Assembly: GCA_963763115.1 (NCBI GenBank)
Contig: CAVXNM010000016.1
Coordinates: 5,291-69,290 of the forward strand
From: CAVQCA01 sp963763115
GTDB lineage: Bacteria; Pseudomonadota; Gammaproteobacteria; UBA9214
Direction: 5' to 3'
DNA: 64,000 nt
Of the stretch, positions 1 through 10,064 are shown in pieces. The position numbers and the translations under genes are program-made. Numbering within the stretch: the first letter of the stretch is position 1; every line of letters begins with the position of its first letter. Under the pieces are notes generated by a model. The model was not told the origin of the DNA. It searched no databases and saw only the letters and a list, made by a program, of their open reading frames with translations.

Positions 1-1
1 A

Positions 2-145
2 CTCGAGACGCTCGTCGCGCCCTATGCGCTTCTCGCCGGGCACCGTAAGCTCAATTCGAAGAAGTGGACCTATGCCAGAAAGGGACAGGGTCAAACCCGC
101 GTCGTGCAACAGAACACGGTCCAAAAAAACCCTGAAATGGCATGA
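2..145 (+). CDS. C-terminal end of an unidentified upstream ORF (partial)
   Basis: An open frame enters from the window edge and ends at a TGA at 143-145, giving about 47 residues rich in K, Q and R. I do not recognise the family. It could be the tail of a real gene or a remnant like the IS fragment further on. Nothing else is visible before the methyltransferase start at 309. Confidence 0.3.
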   Translation, partial: LETLVAPYALLAGHRKLNSKKWTYARKGQGQTRVVQQNTVQKNPEMA

Positions 146-308
146 CATAGAACAGGCACTGGATCGAGAGAGTGTTGAGTTTTGCACTCTACGGAGTAAC
201 CGCTGTTCAATAGTCTTGGACTTCAGAGAAGAGCGCTTTTATTGTTCTTTATGCTTCATTTATTGTTCTTAATGGTCGATTTGCCTTCCCGATATAGGAA
301 TTTATAGT

Positions 309-1277
309 ATGAATGAGTTCTTTATTCACCGTTCATTCTGTCCAGCCTGTCGATCAGCCGACGTGCGTACTCTAAAAAGTTGCTCATACACGGAATCGCC
401 TCTCAAAGAATATTTGCACGATTTCTATAAAGACTTGGGTCCCGGGATTCCTTTAGAATTTCTTGACGGTAGTGAATTTGTCCTTGATGAATGCAGCAAC
501 TGTGGTTTGGTGTATCAGAATCAAGTCCCCGATAATTTTCTCCTTAAGAAACTCTATGACGAATGGATCGATCCCGAGATAATCCACGAGATGTATAAAA
601 AGAATTTTAGAGCGCGCTATTTCTTTTGGCTTGCTAAAGAAACAACCCGGATTCTTGAGCATTTGGATAAACCACCCGCTTCTATTAGCTTCCTCGATTT
701 CGGCATGGGATGGGGAAATTGGTGCATGATTGCCAAGGGATTCGGCTGTGACGTTTATGGTACGGACCTGGCGGATACCCGAATGGATCAAGCGCGTGAG
801 CTGGGTGTCAAACCGGTGCCTTGGGAGGAACTCGGCAACCATAAGTTTGACGTCATCAACGCCGAACAAGTTTTCGAACACCTAACTGATCCGCTTGAAA
901 CGTTGATGTATCTTAAAACCGCATTGAAACCTGAAGGTATTATCCGAATCAACGTTCCTCCGGGCTGGGACGTAAAAAGAAGATTGGATAGCTGGAATTG
1001 GCAGGCGCAGGAAGGCGATCCTGACTGGTTGAACATGGTCGCCCCCTTGCAACACATTAATTGTTATAACTATAACGCACTCTTAACTATGGGTACGGTA
1101 GCGGGTCTCAATGTTGTAGAGACTGCCAAATTAGACGAAGATAATACAAGAAGATCGGTTTGCGACAAATTAAAACAAGCGATTAAACCGATGTATTACG
1201 CCATTCGTCCCTCAAAGCGACACTCGAATTCACTTGAGCGATCTGGGTGCATAGTCCTCAGAGGTGGACCCCGGTAG
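309..1277 (+). CDS. Class I SAM-dependent methyltransferase with N-terminal zinc-binding motifs
   Basis: The N-terminus carries two CxxC pairs (CPAC near residue 12 and CSNCG near residue 62) typical of the zinc ribbon found before sugar and hypothetical methyltransferases. A class I SAM-binding core follows, with the glycine-rich motif LDFGMGWGNW near residue 130 and an acidic motif (YGTDLAD) after the next strand. NAEQVFEHL matches the post-motif region of Methyltransf_11/23 families. At 322 residues the length is normal. Codon use is visibly AT-richer than the following genes, suggesting transfer. The substrate is unknown; its place beside glycan genes suggests a sugar or lipid-linked glycan. 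The methyltransferase fold is well supported, the substrate is inference. Confidence 0.8.
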   Translation: MNEFFIHRSFCPACRSADVRTLKSCSYTESPLKEYLHDFYKDLGPGIPLEFLDGSEFVLDECSNCGLVYQNQVPDNFLLKKLYDEWIDPEIIHEMYKKNFRARYFFWLAKETTRILEHLDKPPASISFLDFGMGWGNWCMIAKGFGCDVYGTDLADTRMDQARELGVKPVPWEELGNHKFDVINAEQVFEHLTDPLETLMYLKTALKPEGIIRINVPPGWDVKRRLDSWNWQAQEGDPDWLNMVAPLQHINCYNYNALLTMGTVAGLNVVETAKLDEDNTRRSVCDKLKQAIKPMYYAIRPSKRHSNSLERSGCIVLRGGPR

Positions 1278-1345
1278 CCGGACAGGGATGAAGAAAGTTT
1301 AAGTGTCTTCTGCGAAGAGAGTCAATGTGATGACAGGAGTAGAAG

Positions 1346-1426
1346 ATGAAGAGGAAACGTCGTAATCATTCAGCGAGTTTCAAGGCGAAAGTAGCAATGG
1401 CTGCAATCCGGGGTCCATTTCTATGA
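1346..1426 (+). pseudogene. IS3-family transposase OrfA remnant (first 23 codons)
   Basis: From ATG 1346 the frame reads MKRKRRNHSASFKAKVAM and then AAIRG, which is the characteristic start of IS3-family OrfA (helix-turn-helix transposase subunit). Homology stops abruptly after the glycine near 1414, and a stop follows at 1424-1426. A Shine-Dalgarno-like AGGAGT lies just upstream. Only the left end of the element survives. The junction falls within about 10 bases of the next gene's ATG at 1423. Confidence 0.7.
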
Positions 1427-2958
1427 ATCTGCATTACACGATGATGGCCCACTGGCCTCCGCTGGCGTGGCTGGCTGAATGTTCTGTTGGCGACGCGACT
1501 ATCCGCGTATTTCATGGAAACCGGGTCGAAACACGGGAAAACTGGTTTTGTGAAGCCGTTTGGGCCGGGGACTTTCCGGCAGGCGACCTCGACAAAACCG
1601 ACATCGTGGCAGGAACCGGCGGCCGAATCCGTGAACACGGCCTGTGTTTCGTTTCCCCGGGCTCGAATATCAACCGCCTGCATTCCCTCCTGACAGGCGT
1701 TACAACGCTCGTTTCCAATTCCCTGATTTGTTTACTGGCACGGGTCGATGCCCGGCCGGATCTCGCCTACCTGGCATATTCGACCGACTATGGCGAATAC
1801 AAACATACCGTGTTTGGCGACCATTCTATTGAATTTCCCAGCACCGCCGGACCGGTGCAGTTAACGTATGTCGCTAATCTGCATTGGGACGGTGATCGGC
1901 TCAGCGAGCGTGAAAAATCCTATAGCACCCCTGAGCTTGGCAGTTTCAGCGACTACTCGGCGTTCATGCATCGCTCAATGGAGTCATTCGCAGCCAACGC
2001 CATGCACCGTGAACGATCACACCCTTTGAAACTGGTATGCGGTATGTCGAATGGTTACGATTCGCCGGCGGTGGCCGCCCTGGCTCATGCAGTGGAAGGT
2101 TTCGAGACCTTCACCCTGGCCACTGACCGGCAGGGTACCGATGACAGCGGTGAGGCCATCGCTGCGGCTCTCGGGATTCCGTGTCACGTCCTTGCACGTG
2201 ATAGCCGGTTTACCTCTCCGCTTGCCGAGGTGCCTTTCCTCGCCGCCTCCGGCAGCGTCGGCGATCTGGCCTTCAAACCGGCTGAAACACTGTTGCAGAA
2301 TTCAGTACTCCTCACAGGTTTTGGTGGTGACCTCATATGGGACAAGAAGACCCCGCCGTCCGAAAAAATCCCGATTGGCGACGGGAGCATGCTGGGCTCT
2401 TCGGAGTACCGGCTCTGGAACGGATACATCAATTGCGCCGTGCCTTTCTGGGGCATAAGACAACTGGATGACATCATCCGCATCAGCAACTCCCCTGAGA
2501 TGAAGCCCTGGGACATAGAGGGGGACTACAGCAGACCGACCTGTCGTCGCATTGTCGAAACTGCCGGCGTATCCCGGTCCATGTTCGGCTATGGCAAACA
2601 GGGCGTATCGGCTGTACCGCGTGCCAGACCAGAGTATCTGAGCCCGGCGTCACTGGAAGATCTGCTGGCTTGGCTGATGGAGCAAGGTGGCCAAATGCAT
2701 GATCGCCGCATCTCTCTGCCGCGACCGGCGCTGGGTCGCTTTCTGGATCGCATCGCCATTCCGTTGACGGATATCGCGGGCATCCTGGATCGAATACGCC
2801 GGCGTCGCGGTTTCAGATGGCTGACCGCCCCGGCACGCGCTTTCAAAGAAAAGGTCACAGGACCGTATTATCACCATAGTTACTATATACACTGGGCGAT
2901 TGATCGTGCCAAACGGCGCTACGACAATTCCGTGCCTGCCGACGCCCCCGAACTCTAG
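1423..2958 (+). CDS. Asparagine-synthetase-like protein (AANH/PP-loop domain), glycan locus
   Basis: This 511-residue protein resembles the synthetase half of asparagine synthetases. The PP-loop appears as GMSNGYDSP (near residue 207) instead of the usual SGGxDS, and LLTGFGGDLIWD resembles the later substrate/ATP region. The N-terminus does not begin with the MCG catalytic cysteine, so glutaminase activity is not expected. Such homologues occur in surface-polysaccharide loci with unproven chemistry, possibly amidation of sugars. The start overlaps an IS3 remnant, so the original N-terminus may have been replaced; a downstream start is possible. The gene converges on and overlaps by four bases the glycosyltransferase ending at 2955. 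Confidence 0.65.
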   Translation: MNLHYTMMAHWPPLAWLAECSVGDATIRVFHGNRVETRENWFCEAVWAGDFPAGDLDKTDIVAGTGGRIREHGLCFVSPGSNINRLHSLLTGVTTLVSNSLICLLARVDARPDLAYLAYSTDYGEYKHTVFGDHSIEFPSTAGPVQLTYVANLHWDGDRLSEREKSYSTPELGSFSDYSAFMHRSMESFAANAMHRERSHPLKLVCGMSNGYDSPAVAALAHAVEGFETFTLATDRQGTDDSGEAIAAALGIPCHVLARDSRFTSPLAEVPFLAASGSVGDLAFKPAETLLQNSVLLTGFGGDLIWDKKTPPSEKIPIGDGSMLGSSEYRLWNGYINCAVPFWGIRQLDDIIRISNSPEMKPWDIEGDYSRPTCRRIVETAGVSRSMFGYGKQGVSAVPRARPEYLSPASLEDLLAWLMEQGGQMHDRRISLPRPALGRFLDRIAIPLTDIAGILDRIRRRRGFRWLTAPARAFKEKVTGPYYHHSYYIHWAIDRAKRRYDNSVPADAPEL

Positions 2959-4193
2959 CGCGTGCCTGCCACGACACCCAGGTATAACTGTTCGAGCCGG
3001 TTATTGATTTTTTCGGTGTCGAATTCGGCCTCAACCTTCTGTCTGGCATTTCTGCCCATTCCGGGCCATTGTTCCGGATGGTCGCACAAATGGATCAACC
3101 GTTCACTCAGACGCTCCACATCAGCTTCCGGGACAAGATAACCAGTTACACCGTCTTCCACCAGTTCCGGGATACCGCTGTGCCAGGTACTCAGGACCGG
3201 TAGCCCGGTAGCCATCGCCTCTTTAAGAACATTCGGAATACCTTCCTGGTCACCATCCTCAGTAGTGACGCTCGGCGCTATCAATATATGCGAGTCGCGC
3301 AGCAATTGCGTCACTTCATCATGGTCGCACCAGCCTAACAGGGTGACCGAATCCCGCAACCGGTATTTGTCGATCGAACTTTCCACCTGGTCTCGAAGTT
3401 CACCGTCGCCCACAAGGGTGAAGTGAATATCACGCCCCGCGCTCCGGGCTTCTGCCAGCGCTTCGATGGCGTATACCCAGCCCTTTTTGCTCACGAGTCG
3501 CCCGATTCCGAGTAGCCGGGTGACTTCTTCTTTGCTCTTATGACGCTCGGAAAAGATAAAGCGCCCGCAGTCTATTCCGGAATGCAGTATTTCCATCCTG
3601 TCGGCGGGACAACCCGCGCTCAACAGTCTGTCTGCGAGGCTCTTGCTTACCGGAAGGAAAAGACTGCCGTTACGAAACAACTGATCGTAGTAAGACGGTG
3701 TGTCTGCAAGCACCCTGTTGACATCGTAGCCACGGAACGAGGTAATAATCCTGCCATTCGTGGCTCGAAGTTCCTTCAATTTCAGCGCACGCGGCCCCAG
3801 TGTGCCGAACTGGCAGTGGATAACGTCGTAAGGCCCGCGGTCCGCCAGTGCAAGGGCCCAATACAGCAGCCGCATATTCAAGCCCGTCCGCCCGTCATTG
3901 GATACAGCCATCGCCCTTAGCACCAGGCCGGGCCGCCGCCATACACCCCGGCTCAGGGTAAGACCGATGGCCTTTAACAGGCGCTCCAGATAGCTGGCTG
4001 GGACATCGGAAAAAAACCGTGTTTTAGCCAGTAAGCCGTAACTGGCGATCTGCGGGTGGCACTTGTCGGTTGGGAACCGTTGTGCGGCATAGATATCGAC
4101 TTCGTGTCCGCGATCGATCATCCCAGTGATCTGATTCAGGATAAACGGCTGGGACAGCGCAGGAAATTCGTTGAGGAAAAACGCGATTCTCAT
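2955..4193 (-). CDS. Glycosyltransferase family 4 (GT-B fold)
   Basis: The 412-residue protein starts MRIAFFLNEFPALSQPF, the usual opening of WcaL/colanic-acid-type GT4 enzymes. The second Rossmann-like half contains GIGRLVSKKGW and FTLVGDGEL. The donor-binding motif follows, with a catalytic glutamate region near residues 320-345 (ApsVTTEDGDQEGIPNVLKEAMA), matching the EX7E signature. It transfers a sugar with retention from a nucleotide donor in the cytoplasm during glycan assembly. It lies 31 bases downstream of the GT2 gene on the same strand, probably in one operon. Confidence 0.88.
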   Translation of the reverse strand: MRIAFFLNEFPALSQPFILNQITGMIDRGHEVDIYAAQRFPTDKCHPQIASYGLLAKTRFFSDVPASYLERLLKAIGLTLSRGVWRRPGLVLRAMAVSNDGRTGLNMRLLYWALALADRGPYDVIHCQFGTLGPRALKLKELRATNGRIITSFRGYDVNRVLADTPSYYDQLFRNGSLFLPVSKSLADRLLSAGCPADRMEILHSGIDCGRFIFSERHKSKEEVTRLLGIGRLVSKKGWVYAIEALAEARSAGRDIHFTLVGDGELRDQVESSIDKYRLRDSVTLLGWCDHDEVTQLLRDSHILIAPSVTTEDGDQEGIPNVLKEAMATGLPVLSTWHSGIPELVEDGVTGYLVPEADVERLSERLIHLCDHPEQWPGMGRNARQKVEAEFDTEKINNRLEQLYLGVVAGTR

Positions 4194-4224
4194 AAATTCA
4201 TATCACGGCGTTTTGCCTGCACTG

Positions 4225-5181
4225 TCAGTTTCGTGCCATGGCCCGTTTGATGCTGCCCAGCCGGTATGCCACATTTCTGTCATAGAACCAGCGAAGCGGG
4301 GAATAACAGTAGCCAAAGGCCTTGTAGATCCGCAAATAATCCAGCGTTGACTCTGATACGGCCGATCCATTCGATACATAGCAGTACATCTTGTTACAGA
4401 AATACAGATTGCCTTCGGCGCGCAATACGGGGCAGTCATTGGGCAGCAGTTGACACAGAACGTCCAGAAGGTAAAGGCTGTCTTCAACCCAGTCTTCAAT
4501 CGGCACCGTGGCACCGCGATTAGCGCTATGACGTCGAAAACCGGCCTTTACCTCCGCCACATCTGCTCTTCCGTAGTTAGCGACCAGGGTAAAGGTTGGC
4601 ACAAGGTCATCAAAAAGATTCTTCTTCGAACAGAATCCGCCGACTTCTTTCAGCCTGGCTGTATTGTACAAGGTACTGCACAGGTACAGCGTTGTCGTTC
4701 CCTTGAACCATCCACGAATGAAATCGGTTGCGGATCGTGCTGTAGCCCTGTTCGCGTATTCATTGCGCACATTATCGTGCTCATCAATAATGCGCACACC
4801 GGTAAAAATTGCGCCTACCGATTGACCTGGTTTGAGTGACGAGATACAGGCCTCAACGAAATCTTCGTCAATCATATCGTCGTCATGAAACAGAAGGAAA
4901 TAATCGCCTCTGGCCTGATTCAGGCAGTAGTTGAAGTTATTGTTTGGACCTATATTGGTTTCCTGGCGAAAATAGCGTAATCGCGGGTCCTCGATCGAGC
5001 GAACCAGTTCCGGTGTTTCATCGCTTGAACAATTATCCGATACGATAACCTCGACGTTGCGGTAGGTTTGATTCAGCGACCGTTCAATAACTTTCCGCAG
5101 GTTGCGTGCTGCACGGTTATAAGTGGGAATCCCTATGCTGACCAGAGGATCACTAGTCTTGTACATCGGTGTTATCCGCAT
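4225..5181 (-). CDS. Glycosyltransferase family 2 (GT-A fold)
   Basis: The 318-residue protein opens with VSIGIPTYNR, the GT2 nucleotide-binding strand, followed by VSDNCSSDETP and the metal-binding acidic motif LFHDDDMID near residue 97. It should be an inverting transferase adding a sugar to a growing lipid-linked or surface glycan at the cytoplasmic membrane. No strong membrane segments are visible. Its start overlaps the end of the upstream acyltransferase by 29 bases, indicating translational coupling. Donor and acceptor cannot be told from the sequence. Confidence 0.88.
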   Translation of the reverse strand: MRITPMYKTSDPLVSIGIPTYNRAARNLRKVIERSLNQTYRNVEVIVSDNCSSDETPELVRSIEDPRLRYFRQETNIGPNNNFNYCLNQARGDYFLLFHDDDMIDEDFVEACISSLKPGQSVGAIFTGVRIIDEHDNVRNEYANRATARSATDFIRGWFKGTTTLYLCSTLYNTARLKEVGGFCSKKNLFDDLVPTFTLVANYGRADVAEVKAGFRRHSANRGATVPIEDWVEDSLYLLDVLCQLLPNDCPVLRAEGNLYFCNKMYCYVSNGSAVSESTLDYLRIYKAFGYCYSPLRWFYDRNVAYRLGSIKRAMARN

Positions 5182-5914
5182 GATTCACGCCGTCACGATA
5201 CTTAACGATGCGGGCTGGATTTCCCGCCGCAATTGCACCCGCCGGTATGTCCTTTGTCACCACAGCGCCCGCCGCGACAACCGCCCCTTCCCCGATTGTT
5301 ACACCACTCAGTATTATGGCTCCTGTACCGATCCACGCATCGTTATGTACCGTGACAGCGCCTTTTGAGGTAAGCGGCTGCCGGCGGATTGGCAGGTCAG
5401 GTGCTGTCCCATGGTCATAGGAATATATCGCCACATTCGCAGCAATCATCACACCTTCGCCGATCAGGATCGGCTCAACATACGCCGTGAGCCGGCACCC
5501 GGCGTGGATACTGGATCCGGCGGCCGCGGTAATATGGCCGCACTGTCCCGTTTCAAGAATTGCACCTGTGTGTACTGCCACTTTGTCCGCCAGGGTTACC
5601 GGCCCCCCCTGCTCACTTTCGATGATCGCAACGTGGGGGGCCACGTACACGTTCCGCCCCAGACGAAGGTCTGAATGATGAATCGTCGCAGTGGCATCGA
5701 TGTAACCCCGTGGCGTCTGATAGGCCAGAGACACCTGACCAAGATGTGACGGCGCCGCCCAGGCGGCGAGTCTGCTGGCAAATCGCCCGAGCGGGCCCGT
5801 CCCGCTCCAGCGCATCCAGAATCCTATCCAGCCCCTGGCGAGCCGCCCTGGTTCCTGCGCGGCGCCAGCACACCTTATTCGTCGCACTGAAGGCTCTGGC
5901 CGGTTCACTGGCAA
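5153..5914 (-). CDS. Hexapeptide-repeat (left-handed beta-helix) O-acetyltransferase
   Basis: The C-terminal 180 residues are built from hexapeptide repeats such as AWIGTGAIILSGVTIGEG and AVVAAGAVVTKDIPAGAIAAG, diagnostic of the LbH acyltransferase fold (WbbJ/CatB-like), with YSYDHGT supplying the likely catalytic histidine. It probably O-acetylates a sugar in the glycan using acetyl-CoA. The first 65 residues are Arg/Ala-rich and poorly conserved-looking; the ATG at 5914 is the simplest start, 15 bases after the asnB stop. The downstream end overlaps the GT2 gene. Whether it modifies lipid-linked sugar or polymer is unknown. Confidence 0.8.
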   Translation of the reverse strand: MPVNRPEPSVRRIRCAGAAQEPGRLARGWIGFWMRWSGTGPLGRFASRLAAWAAPSHLGQVSLAYQTPRGYIDATATIHHSDLRLGRNVYVAPHVAIIESEQGGPVTLADKVAVHTGAILETGQCGHITAAAGSSIHAGCRLTAYVEPILIGEGVMIAANVAIYSYDHGTAPDLPIRRQPLTSKGAVTVHNDAWIGTGAIILSGVTIGEGAVVAAGAVVTKDIPAGAIAAGNPARIVKYRDGVNHADNTDVQD

Positions 5915-5929
5915 AACCGTATACCGCGA

Positions 5930-7766
5930 TCAGCGTCCATGACGCTGTTCCCAAAGGGCAAGGCTGAGCAGCGGCCACAGACCCCATCCGAAATCACGCC
6001 GCCCCTCCAGATGTTGCTGATACAAGGCGCGCAGTGCTCTCCTGTCAACGGCAACACCTGCCAGGTGGTCCCTCGTCAGCAATACGTCTTCCATGAACGG
6101 CCGAAGCGATGTGCGCAGCCATTTGCCCATGGGCGGTTCAAACCCTCTTTTGTCAGACGTCTGAAATTTCAAACGTCTAGCCAGACTTTTGCGGAGAGGA
6201 ATCTTCCCTGTTCCCTGTGCCGGACTAAAGCAATCGCGCCAATCAACCTGGACAGCAACATCGATGACTTCTCTGTCGAGCAGCGGGACACGCACTTCCA
6301 GACCATTATACATACTGGCCCGATCCACCTTGAGCAGAACACCCGTGAGATGACTGAGAAACTCGTTCCAGCGTAGCCATTGGGCGGCACAGTCCGCGTC
6401 GCTGCTGTCAAAGTCATAAGCATGGTAGTCAACGGGCCACGTGGACATTTGCGGGAATACTTTTTTCAGCCACGGTTCCGGGAGGTGGCTGTGCATGGCA
6501 CGTTGCCAGGCCCCTACCGAGTCATAGCGATGACTATCTGTTTGCGGCCAGCGCGCCAAACGGCGCACGAGCTGCCTCGCACGTCGCCCCTGCCGGGAAT
6601 GGCGGAAATCCTCCACACCCGCCATCAAGGTTCCAAAGCGTCGCGCATATCCCCAGAATAATTCGTCACCCCCATCACCGGAAAGCATAACGGTAAACTG
6701 CTGCCGCGCAAGCCGCGACACCAGCAGGGTGGGAAAAATAGAAAAATCGCCAAACGGTTCGCCGCAGGCACTGACGACATCGTCCAGCATGTCCACCGCA
6801 TCATCGGGGACCACGTGCACTACCGTCTGTTCTATGCCCAGCTCGCGTGCATAACGAATCGCATCCTGGGACTCATCTGTTCTGTCACCACCCGTACCGA
6901 TGGTGAACGCCCGCATTTCAGTTTCACAGGCTTCCCGCATCTTGGCACAGACCAGTGGTGAATCAATGCCTCCGGACAGGAACGCCCCTATCGGCACATC
7001 ACTCACCAGTTGCCGTTTGACCGCGCCGCTGATTGCTGAATCCACGGCATCCAGGGCCTCCCGCCCGGTAAGGGTCGGCACCTGATAGCGTGGGAAATCA
7101 TAGTAATGGCCCCTGGAGATGCGCCCTGTGCGGATCAACCTCAAGCCAGCTGCCTGGTTCCAGCATAAAAGTATCTTCAAGAATACCAAAAGGCGCGGGA
7201 ACGCTAGCCAGATGCAGATATAAACTGGCTGCCGCAGGTGAAAAACCAAGCCCGTCGCTCCATGGGTGGGCGAGTAACTGGTCATATTGCGACCCGAATA
7301 CCAGACCTGCTGGATGCTTCAGGTAATAAAGCGGTTTGATGCCGGCATGGTCCCTGGCCAGTAGCAGCGTCTTCTCTCGAACATCATAGAAGGCCAGCGC
7401 GAACATGCCGTTAAACCTGTTCAGCGCATCGCGTCCCCATTCTGCCAAGGCATAAAGGACAACTTCCGAGTCACTGCGGGAACGAAACCTGACTCCCCGC
7501 CGCTCCAGTTGGCAGCGCAGCCCGGCAAAATTGTAGACTTCGCCATTGAACACCAGGACGTATCGACCATCCGCGGAAACCATCGGCTGATGGCCCGCGG
7601 CAGACAGGTCAAGAATGGCCAGGCGGCGGAATACGAGATGGCAGTACTCGTCCTGCCAGGCGCCGGCGTCATCCGGACCGCGGCGGACCATGAGTTCGCT
7701 GATAACCTCCCAGTTCGCAGCACTCGGCCCGCCGTTAAAGCGCAACTCTCCCGCTATTCCACACAT
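5930..7766 (-). CDS. asnB: Asparagine synthetase, glutamine-hydrolysing, split by one frameshift
   Basis: Two overlapping frames make one AsnB. Frame one (7766 to about 7125) begins MCGIAGE with the catalytic Cys2 of the class II glutamine amidotransferase, then RRGPDD and FNGEVYNF. Frame two (to 5930) continues RISRGHYYDF and contains the PP-loop FLSGGIDSP, then MLSGDGGDELFWGY. The frame change lies near 7120-7132, where the reading LEVDPH should run into GRISRG; one extra base would explain it. The enzyme makes asparagine, or in glycan loci may amidate another carboxylate, with glutamine as nitrogen donor. Apart from the shift all key residues are present, so this is a recent mutation or a sequence error. 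Confidence 0.8.
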
Positions 7767-7793
7767 AACATCGATCTGATACTCAAACGCGGT

Positions 7794-9696
7794 TCACACA
7801 GACTTGTTTGCCACAGGCGAAATATCGGTCGAAGAATACTGAAATAAAGTAAAAATGTCATAGAGCATACCGTGCTGTCGTCGGCGTTGTTCTGCGGAGG
7901 TGTTGCTCGACAGCAGGTTCTCCAGTTTGCTGCGGTCAATAAGCGCCCATAGTGGTGATTCGGTTTGATCGAAACAGAGGCTGCGAAACTGCTCCAGTCC
8001 GGTTTCGAGCAGATCGGATCGCTCCTCGCCTTTGGTGTTCGTGAATACCGGTCTGTATTGCCGCCCGTTACCATTCTGTGCAACTTCCGCGCTGCGCGTA
8101 TTGGCAGAGACCGATTGGCGCGATCCACGAAGTGTTCGAAAATGAGCCCGGATACGGTTTGCGGATGCCACGGCATTTCAAACGGAACATCACCAAGTTC
8201 AGGGACGAGACGGGCAAGCAGTTCCTTGGGAATGCGCTCACAGTAACGTTGATAGGCAGGCACACCAAAGGCCGCTCTGGCGTAGGGTCGGGTGGCGAGC
8301 GGCGCAAATACATCGATGAATGCCGATATCTGGCGAAAATTACTGCCCCCCCACCGGCGCAGGCGGTCGCGCAGGTAAAAAACCGTGTTGAGATCTTTTG
8401 TCGCAAATCCCATCCCGGTCGCCTCCCGCGCGAAATCGCGAATGTAGTCGGCTGCCACGTGGACGACATCGGGATGCAGCAGATCTGCCCGCGGTTTGAC
8501 GACCGTGTTGATCATGTTTGTAGTGTAGTCATTCGGCGCTGTGCTCAAAGAGGTAATAGAAGCGCCGGTCTTTCAGGTAGAACGGACGGGCAATTTCTCC
8601 GCCAATACCGTACAGGTGTATTCTCAGACGGTCTATTTGCTGCGGGTGTCCGATCGCATTGGCGATGTTGGCAAGCGTCACCATGCCGTCCGTCTGCCCG
8701 AGGAGGCGCCGGCTTGCCGTCGCCCACTGAGCCAGTACCGCGGCGTTGTCCAGTTCCTGTTCATTCGGAGCACGATGAGGAATAACTCCCGCGCGGTGTG
8801 GCAGATTCAACCTTTTTGCAACGGCAGTACCAATGGTGACGTCCGGACTGGAAAGCGGCCCGGACGAAAAGTATTCCGCGGAAATACCATTGCGCACCAG
8901 GAGCGCCGCCAGCAGCCGTGAATCACGCCCGGCAGTGATCGGACATTCGATAACGCTGTCATAAGCCGACAGGCCACGACAGATCTGCGACAAGTGCCTG
9001 CGCGAGATCATCGGCTTCGCGGCCAGCAAAATTCTGCTGCGGCAGCCGTGAAAGCTCCTCCAGAGAAAAGTACTTTTTGCGTTGCGGTTCGCCGCAGCCT
9101 GTCTTCCAGCGCCAGATCTCCCCTGCCGGAAACACGCGGATCCCATCTCGCAGCGTCCGGTCACCTGCCGTCCAGCCCAGCCCCAGACAGTACATTGCGC
9201 CGACGGTATCAAGGCTCCGTCTGGAACGGATGCGACTGATCAATTCGACGCTGTTACTCAAAATTACGCCCTGCTGCGTCTGGCAATAGAAGAGCTGGAA
9301 CATGCCCAGGGCGTCAACCATAATTTCAATGCTGGCCGGGTCATGGCGCACACGCGCAACACAAAACTGGCCTTCAAGCACCTGTGGTAACGACTGCCAG
9401 TGTTGTGCGAGCTTCTCAGCATCAAACGCCTGGAATTCTGCCGTTGCAACCACAGGAACGCCATCATACAAGACGGTTTCTTCGGGTGTCTGATAGACGT
9501 AACGACGCAGCTTTGCTGGTTTCTTGCCGGCATGCAGTCCAGCGACAAATGCCGTGTCCCCAGCTGGGTACGAGCTTTCGATGTCAAGGTAAGGATATAT
9601 GGCCCGCATTTCCCTCAGCAGAGCCGGAATGCGGTCTCTCATCGCTGAATCGAGCTCCCAGCCAATTACAAACAGATTCATACTTCTCGGCTCCAC
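7794..9696 (-). pseudogene. Second asparagine-synthetase-like gene, three frameshifts
   Basis: Coding signal runs through four frame segments: 9696 to about 8972, to about 8541, to about 8066, then to the stop at 7794. The first segment has an MNLFVIGWEL start (the in-frame ATG 9681 is likely) without a catalytic Cys2 and with YCLGLGWTAGDRTL, as in truncated AsnB relatives. The second has ECPITAGRDSR, a degenerate PP-loop in place of SGGxDS. Joining the frames gives one continuous protein of about 630 residues without internal stops, so the shifts are recent or erroneous. Function is unknown; family members sit in exopolysaccharide loci. It is upstream of and co-oriented with asnB, 28 bases apart. 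Confidence 0.65.
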
Positions 9697-10064
9697 GAAA
9701 AGGCGAGCCCCATGTTACACGAGGATTTTGTGCAAAAATACCGGCGCTAACTGGTCCCCTCCCTTCGCCACACTGTCTCGGCAGCAGTCCATTCGTGCTC
9801 GATAACAAGACGCCTTGCAGACTGCCATCCTTCTGATCTTATGCGACGCAAAGACACGGCGTGCTGTTTGGGCTCTACGGTACGGAATGACTGCGTGATT
9901 GCCCCGGTCAGATTTGGGCGCGACAGACAGGAAACCGCTGCGACCCGGCTATATCGTTGCGGTCAAGAATGTTCTCGGAAAAACGCTGTTACTAAGCCCG
10001 AATAAGTTGGCATACGGGTATCTGCAACACGGGGTAACTTGTCCGGCCACGCGGACTTCATGGG
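9697..10064. other. Intergenic region, no feature recognised
   Basis: This stretch lies between the asparagine-synthetase-like gene and the SGNH hydrolase, both on the minus strand. I see no convincing ORF, repeat or terminator. The promoter of the asparagine-synthetase-like gene probably lies here, but no clear -35/-10 pair stands out. Confidence 0.4.
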
